Notes under the pieces: model-generated | Database searches by the model: none | Seen by the model: only the letters and a program-made list of their open reading frames with translations | What the model was told of the DNA's origin: nothing | Part shown: piece after piece, positions 59,080-64,000 of the stretch | How positions within the stretch are numbered: position 1 is the stretch's first letter | Layout of the letters: each line of letters starts with the position of its first letter | Origin: Varanus komodoensis | Taxonomy: Eukaryota; Chordata; Lepidosauria; Squamata; Varanidae | DNA length: 64,000 bases | Direction: 5' to 3' | Assembly: GCF_004798865.1 (NCBI RefSeq) | Contig: NW_025335268.1 | Location: 85,370,934 to 85,434,933, forward strand | Translations under genes and position numbers: made by a program

Positions 59080-60140
59080 ATCTTCTTGAGGGAATTCCAT
59101 TGAATTCCTTAGTAATGGCCTGTGATGTCCTACAAGGATCAGCATTGTGTCCAGCATTATTAACATCTACATAGAACCACTGGGCCTGCTCATCCAGGCA
59201 CCTGGAGTGCGTTGTCACCCACACACAAGTGAGATGTTTCCCCTTTTTATCTAATACTAAGGAATCCATTGAAGTTCTGAATCAGTGCCAAAAGGTAGTT
59301 AATAGGCTAGAATAGGTCTAAAGAAAGTTAATCTTGAATGCTCCTATTCAGGAAAAGAAGGTCTTTGAAGGAAGGGTATTAGAATTGCCCTTGAAGAATC
59401 TGATTCACAGTGTGGGAATTCTTCCAGACTCAGCTATACTGTTGGAAGAGAAGGTGGTGGCTGTAGCCATGTACACCTTTGCACAGCTGAGCTTGGTGTA
59501 GAAGTTGCACCTGTCCCTGAGGACATCCGACTTAGGTTACATCCAGGTTGGATTATTGCAATGTGCTTTATATGAGAATACCTTTAAAAAGCCTTCACCT
59601 GCTGCAATTGGTCAAGAGAGCACCTGCAAAGATACTTACGGGTTCAGACCATTGGAACCCTGTCACACCCGTCCTGCAGCTACTGCAATTGGTTGTCCAT
59701 TAGCTTCCAGTCACAGTGCAAGGTATTAGTGGTTCAAGTCCTATAAATGGCTTGGATGGAGGATACCTGAGGATAGTCTTCTCCCATATAGTCCTGCTCA
59801 CTCCCTGAAATCAGGAGGAGAGGGTTTTCTGTGTGTCCCACCTAGGGTAGAGATATAGTTGATGACAATAAAAGATACGGCCTTCTCAGTGGCTATAGCA
59901 CTATTGTGGAATAGCTAGTCCATGAAGAATATTTGGCTCTTTTCCACCAGCTGGGAAAGGCATTTTTATTCTGGCAGAATATTGGCTGCTAAGAATAAGC
60001 TGCTTCATGTTAAAGTTATGTTTATTTGTGGTATCTGCTTGTGTTGTGTTCTAATGAATTTTATTTTATTATATTGTGATTCTAAAGCATTCTAAGCCAC
60101 ACTGAGTAATGCAAAGGCAGTAGAAGGGTGGGATAGGGTT
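59080..60140 (+). repeat. Old L2 LINE, RT and 3' UTR
   Basis: Traces of the L2 reverse transcriptase are seen: a GVLQGSAL-like start (GTCCTACAAGGATCAGCATT), the LLEEKVVAVAMYTFAQL-type region, GLHPGWIIAMCFI-like sequence and an L2-like TPVLQLLQLVVH stretch. A T-rich 3' UTR and GAATGGGTG-like end follow. Many stops and shifts make it an old copy. At about 1.06 kb it is the longest L2 piece in the window. Confidence 0.75.
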
Positions 60141-60714
60141 TTTGTTTTTTTTTTTAAAGCTAAGCTCTTTAACACACCCTTTGAAATCAAAGGTTCTAAA
60201 AACATGTGCTTAGCTCCCTCCCCTTTGAAATCAAAAGGATTTAACAGAGCTTACTTTGACTGGATTATACCCTTTAAAAGGAAAAGGTGAACACAGGCAT
60301 AACATTTTAAGAGGGCCAGAAGCAGTTTGACAGAGAGATCACTGACTTAAAAACGCTCTGGTGGGTGGTGATGAGCTGGGGAAGTTCTGCCATGGTTCAG
60401 ATCAAGGTGGAGAAAAGCCAGGTAAGGCAGATGTCTTTCGGCTAGTGTTCCTACCACAGTATTTCCCCACAGTTTCCAGATACTTCTGCAATGGTTTCAA
60501 AATGTTTTTGTTTAAAATGAAGGATGTAAGGTGAAGGCACATATGCCAATTTGTTTTTCTGTTTGAAGAGATGGATAATCTGCTTGAGGCATGAAAAGCA
60601 GGGCAAACTTGAGGGTTGGCACCTTCTTGACACAGGGATGCAACTTAGACTGATGTCCAGAACATTAAACACTTACCTGGCTGTTGACAGCTGCAACCTG
60701 AACTATAGCAAAAA

Positions 60715-60840
60715 TATGGGCAATCCTAAACAGATTTACTCAGAGGTAAGTTGAACCTGGGAATTATTATAAATCCCACCATGTTCATTGAGTCTTACTT
60801 TTGGGTCAGTGTGCACAGGAACATTTGCAACCTAAATCCA
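60715..60840 (+). repeat. Dispersed repeat with ACTCAGAGGTAAG motif
   Basis: CAATCCTAAACAGATTTACT, CAGAGGTAAGTTGAACCTGG and GTTCATTGAGTCTTACTTTT match the family of the 24.3-kb copy. It contains a splice-donor lookalike. Confidence 0.65.
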
Positions 60841-61819
60841 TCTCTTACCAAAAAGGCAAGCTAGAAACACATACACCTTTGTTTAAAAGGAATTGACTTT
60901 TATTGATCACGTTGGTATGAGATACCAAAACAAAACACAGTCATAACAAAAGCCATGAAGAAATGCTGGTTTTGGTTTTTTGACTTTGGACTTTGTTTTT
61001 GCTTTACAGTGGAATATTGACTGTAACCTTCAACCTTTGCAACCTTCCCAGTACAAGATCCTGCTCCACACCATAGCATTTAATGTTTTCTACTTCACCA
61101 CTGAAATCTGTAATAATGTACTTGTTGTGTATTCCTTGTTCCTGAAATTGCAGGCCATGCTTTTAATTTCTTGTTGAACCCAAAACTGCATGCAACTTAG
61201 CATGGCCCTGATAAATTTAGCCAGTTTGTCAAATTTGTCAATTGGCAACACCTGCCAATTTGTGGGGGGTGAGGAGAGTTGGGAGGATAGGCAGCTTGGA
61301 TTATGAAGAAGCAAGATTTAGTGTTCCCAAATTGAAATCTTCTCAGATGGTTTTATTCTTACAGGTGTCCTGAAATAATTTTGAATAAGTTAAAAAAATA
61401 TTCTGGTTTCTTCTTATATAATCTTTTCCCATATTCTGCTGTCTAGAACTACCTTGTGTTCAAAGAAGATTTAATACATTATGACCCTTTCAAATAAGTA
61501 AAGCATAACATAGAAATAAGAATCTGCAGTAGCAAGTAAATGTTCCATATCCATAATAAATTAATTTTCTTCCTCTCATGGGCTATCAACAAATAGCTTT
61601 GCTGTGAAGTTTCTATCTAACTTGATGAAATAACCCTAATTAGATTAATAACAGATTTTACACAAGTGTTGATTTGTTCACACCTTACATTTCCTTCCAA
61701 TTGGCCTATATAGGGCGTTACTCAGATGCACAGTGTCTGATGTATATTTCCTTAATAAGCTAATCTAATTTTAAAATAAATCAGTTCAAGAAACAATGCA
61801 TTGTAGACTTTCAGAGGAA
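60841..61819. other. Unique intergenic DNA
   Basis: No gene or repeat recognised. Confidence 0.4.
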
Positions 61820-62022
61820 CCTGAATATGTATGAACACAAGAAGATCACATTGCTCATCTAGCCTTATCATGTTCCAAGCAATTGACATTCGGAGGCATA
61901 CCAATAAGTGATACTGGGGTTAATACCTGCTGGTTATGACCAGTGACCATTGCTAGCCTTATTCTCCACAAATGTGCCTGTCTTTAAAAGGCAACCAACT
62001 TGGTGGCAAATTCCATAGTTTA

Positions 62023-62410
62023 TTTAGTTGTACAAGAATGCAGGGGCAACTGCATTCAAAAGTGCTTGGATTTCTGTGAATTCAAACCTCTGGATTCTGT
62101 AGTGGAACAGCTTTTTCCTAGTCACATGGATGCCACAGACTTGTGTACTGGTTTTTCATTGGGGAGAAACTTGAACTAATTTGTATTAGTGCTAAGTGGT
62201 GTTAACCAGTGCACATTAATTAGCACTAATGCACACTTGAACCAACATGAATTAGCCCTAATACAAATTAGCGCTAATGTGAATTAGTACACATGGAATG
62301 AAATTCTGGTTTAAAAACAGATCCAGTTCCATCAAGGACTGGATGGCAGAATGAATGATACCCCATAAAGTATGAAACACAGAACAGATTTAATAAAATC
62401 CTTTTATCCC
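62023..62410. mobile_element. Unclassified insertion with palindromic core
   Basis: About 390 bp separates two parts of the CR1 fragment. The middle (62176-62271) carries 20-bp inverted arms with one mismatch. TTTAAAAACAGATCC and ATGAAATTCTGG stretches follow. The motif order matches the reverse complement of 41605-41712. Ends and target duplication are not resolved. Confidence 0.5.
62176..62271. repeat. 20-bp inverted repeat around ATTAGCACTAAT
   Basis: The left arm 62176-62195 (CTAATTTGTATTAGTGCTAA) and the right arm 62252-62271 (TTAGCCCTAATACAAATTAG) pair at 19 of 20 bases. Between them is a third ATTAGCACTAATG. It could form a cruciform. Confidence 0.85.
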
Positions 62411-63399
62411 TTGTGATGTATAAAGTAGGTCTTCCTATTACGAGTATCTGTCCTGAATCTTCCGCTATCTAGTTTTATTCAATTACCACCAGGTTATACT
62501 GTTGTGAGAAAGGAAGAAACACTTTCTCCTATCCACACCTTCCAAACTAAGCATAATTTTGCACATCTTTGTCATGGCCCCATTTACTTGACTGTTTTCT
62601 TAAATGACAAAGCCCCAAATCTTTCCTTACAGGGAAGCTGCTTCAGCCTCTTGAAATGAGGAAGAAGAGGGTGGCCAAAGAGGTTCTGCAATTATCCCTT
62701 TTGAGATATGAAGCATGGGGAAGGCTAGATCAATCAAGCTAGGGCTTTAGTCATGTAATCATGCTGCCTTATTCACAGATTTGGGGGGGGGGCGGTTAAG
62801 TGATATCACATTCAATTTGTAGCCCACTTGTGTTTTCCCCAAGAGAAGCTATTCCTATAGAACTTCTTGCCTCTGGTGGTCAGGAGGACCTCAGCCCTCT
62901 CTTGCTGTCCGTACCTCCTGAACACATATTTATTTCAAGCAGCATTCTGTGACTAGCTACTCTGTTTTTAAAATCAGACTATTGAATGTGGTGGCCAATT
63001 TTCCTCCTCTGCCAAAAAGCAGTTCTGGGAAGATAATTTCCATCTAGACTGCAGTAAAAGAAGAAAGGGTTAAACAAACCCACTTCTCCCAGTGCTGCTA
63101 CCCTGATGTTTCCTCACCAATAAGCTGCTATTTAAAGATTTTTTTAAAGAATGTAACTGCAAATTCCCAATTCATGTATTGCATATTTGAAGAATGCTGT
63201 GCATGATTAAAGTGGCTCATGGGAGTTTCTACCATTAAACATCTGCAGGAGAAACGCCTATCCATGTAGATCTCTGTGCAGATAAGTTACACTGCAAATA
63301 CTGGTGTCCATGCCAGATGTAGGAAAATGTTTAACTGCAGGATCTGGGCCTTGCTTCCCAACTTAATCATGTGAAGTGCTTACACATATAATGCCACCC

Positions 63400-63560
63400 A
63401 CAACATGGAGGCTACAGGGGAGATAGCCTTCTGTGTAGTGGTCCCTCTCTGTAGAATGTCCTTCCTAGCAAAATCCATATGGTATCTTCACTATATACAT
63501 TTAGATGCCATGGTTTAACCTTCTTCTTCCATTTAATCTTCAATCTGTTGCCCTATTGCT
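63400..63560 (+). repeat. L2-like LINE 3' end, short
   Basis: AGATAGCCTTCTGTGTAGTG and CCTCTCTGTAGAATGTCCTT recall the L2 ORF end (GRAFSVAVPLCR-like). It is heavily decayed. Confidence 0.45.
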
Positions 63561-63594
63561 GCTGATACTTCAATATTATTAATCTTTATACTTC

Positions 63595-63720
63595 AATATT
63601 ATTATTTATTTTATTATATTTATATCCTGCCTTTTTCCTGCAAGAAACCCAAGACAGTTTACATATTTCTCCTCCTCTCTGGTTTATCCTCACCATCCAG
63701 CCATAACTGCGACCTGAACC
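63595..63720 (-). repeat. Sauria-type SINE, tail part
   Basis: ATTATTTATTTTATTATATT, TATCCTGCCTTTTTCCTGCA, AGACAGTTTACATATTTCTC and TGGTTTATCCTCACC are the tail and middle of the SINE read backwards. The head is missing or lost. Confidence 0.65.
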
Positions 63721-64000
63721 TTAACCCTAATCCTAACATGGGAGTAAAATATTTTTCCATCTGGACAGCAGAAGCCCATATTCTGTTCTCAGGGAATACT
63801 TGCTACGCATAGCACTGACATGGTACTTCTCCATCTAGATGGAATGTTCAAAGATGTTCCTGTTGAGTGATGGCCTTGAGCATCTGTCTAGATTTTACCT
63901 CCATGATGGGATTAAGGTTCAACTCCAGGTACAGATGGGGTTTAAAAGCCTAGTTCACTGTACAGCTCCAGAGATGTGGAACTAATCTAGATCAGGCAGG
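63721..64000. other. Unique DNA at the window end
   Basis: No gene or repeat recognised. Short CCTAA-like words at 63715-63740 are discussed among the rejected items. Confidence 0.4.

Larger units (their letters stand above)
61820..62680 (-). repeat. CR1-type LINE 3' end, split by an insertion
   Basis: CGGAGGCATACCAATAAGTG, CATTGCTAGCCTTATTCTCC and AATTCCATAGTTTA on the left, then AAGTAGGTCTTCCTATTA, CTGTCCTGAATCTTCCGC and TTTTGCACATCTTTGTCATG on the right, fit one CR1 copy read backwards. The order is that of the copy at 6.8-7.2 kb. It is interrupted at about 62023-62410. Confidence 0.7.

Noticed and set aside
63710-63740. Telomere-like CCTAA words (also at 645 and 19190)
   Set aside because: Only two or three degenerate units at each place. 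This is not a true interstitial telomere array.
1-64000. CRISPR arrays, rRNA, tRNA genes, prokaryotic operons
   Set aside because: No direct-repeat arrays with spacers, no tRNA-like cloverleaf with intact A and B boxes (only decayed SINE heads), and no ribosome-binding-site-led gene clusters were seen. The sequence is animal nuclear DNA.

Overview
This window looks like nuclear DNA of a squamate reptile (lizard or snake), mostly intergenic or intronic. The evidence is the repeat mix. BovB/RTE LINE pieces lie at about 32.4-32.8, 44.7-44.9 and 46.9-47.3 kb. There are CR1 LINE ends and one CR1 reverse-transcriptase ORF (47.3-48.4 kb), L2 LINE tails and a 5'-truncated L1 (40.1-40.9 kb). Sauria-type tRNA-derived SINEs, TA-flanked mariner-like MITEs, short hairpin MITEs and many microsatellites complete the set. 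This combination, BovB with CR1 and L2 in particular, is typical of Squamata. Species cannot be fixed from the sequence. Nothing looks bacterial, and no CRISPR array, rRNA gene or tRNA gene was seen.

Layout. 0-18 kb: unique AT-rich DNA with scattered CR1, L2, SINE and MITE fragments, a 268-bp TA-flanked MITE (4.9 kb) and a perfect 26-bp hairpin (5.7 kb). 18-22 kb: the one clear regulatory island, a CpG island at about 20.04-21.26 kb with GC boxes, CCG repeats and Z-DNA-prone tracts. On its minus-strand side lie two strong splice donors and then two exon-like blocks in compatible phase (19869-19780 and 19087-18943). A third, weaker block follows at 18346-18157. I read this as the 5' end of a leftward gene, partly encoding a membrane segment, which I cannot name. 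A 22-codon plus-strand ORF with a full Kozak context and an upstream TATA box lies at 21.78 kb.

22-50 kb: repeat-rich DNA. Notable items are a 663-bp TA-flanked mariner-like MITE with a GC-rich, self-complementary core (35.1-35.8 kb), an L1 inserted into a SINE with a 14-bp target duplication (40.07-40.93 kb), and a BovB-CR1 junction at 47.29 kb. The CR1 ORF is interrupted by a 100-N assembly gap. The same 14 bases lie on both sides of that gap, so it is probably not missing sequence.

50-64 kb: two exon-like blocks on the plus strand (50245-50390 and 52048-52095) have good splice sites and matching phase. They may be part of an unidentified gene. The rest is old L2 (59.1-60.1 kb), CR1 (61.8-62.7 kb, split by an unclassified insertion with palindromic ATTAGCNCTAAT motifs), SINEs and simple repeats.

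No complete protein-coding gene can be supported. The exon models rest on splice sites, frame and composition only, and no transcript or homology search was possible. No convincing new biological system was found. The most useful leads are the unnamed minus-strand gene at the CpG island, the false gap, and the repeated palindromic element shared by 41.6 and 62.2 kb.
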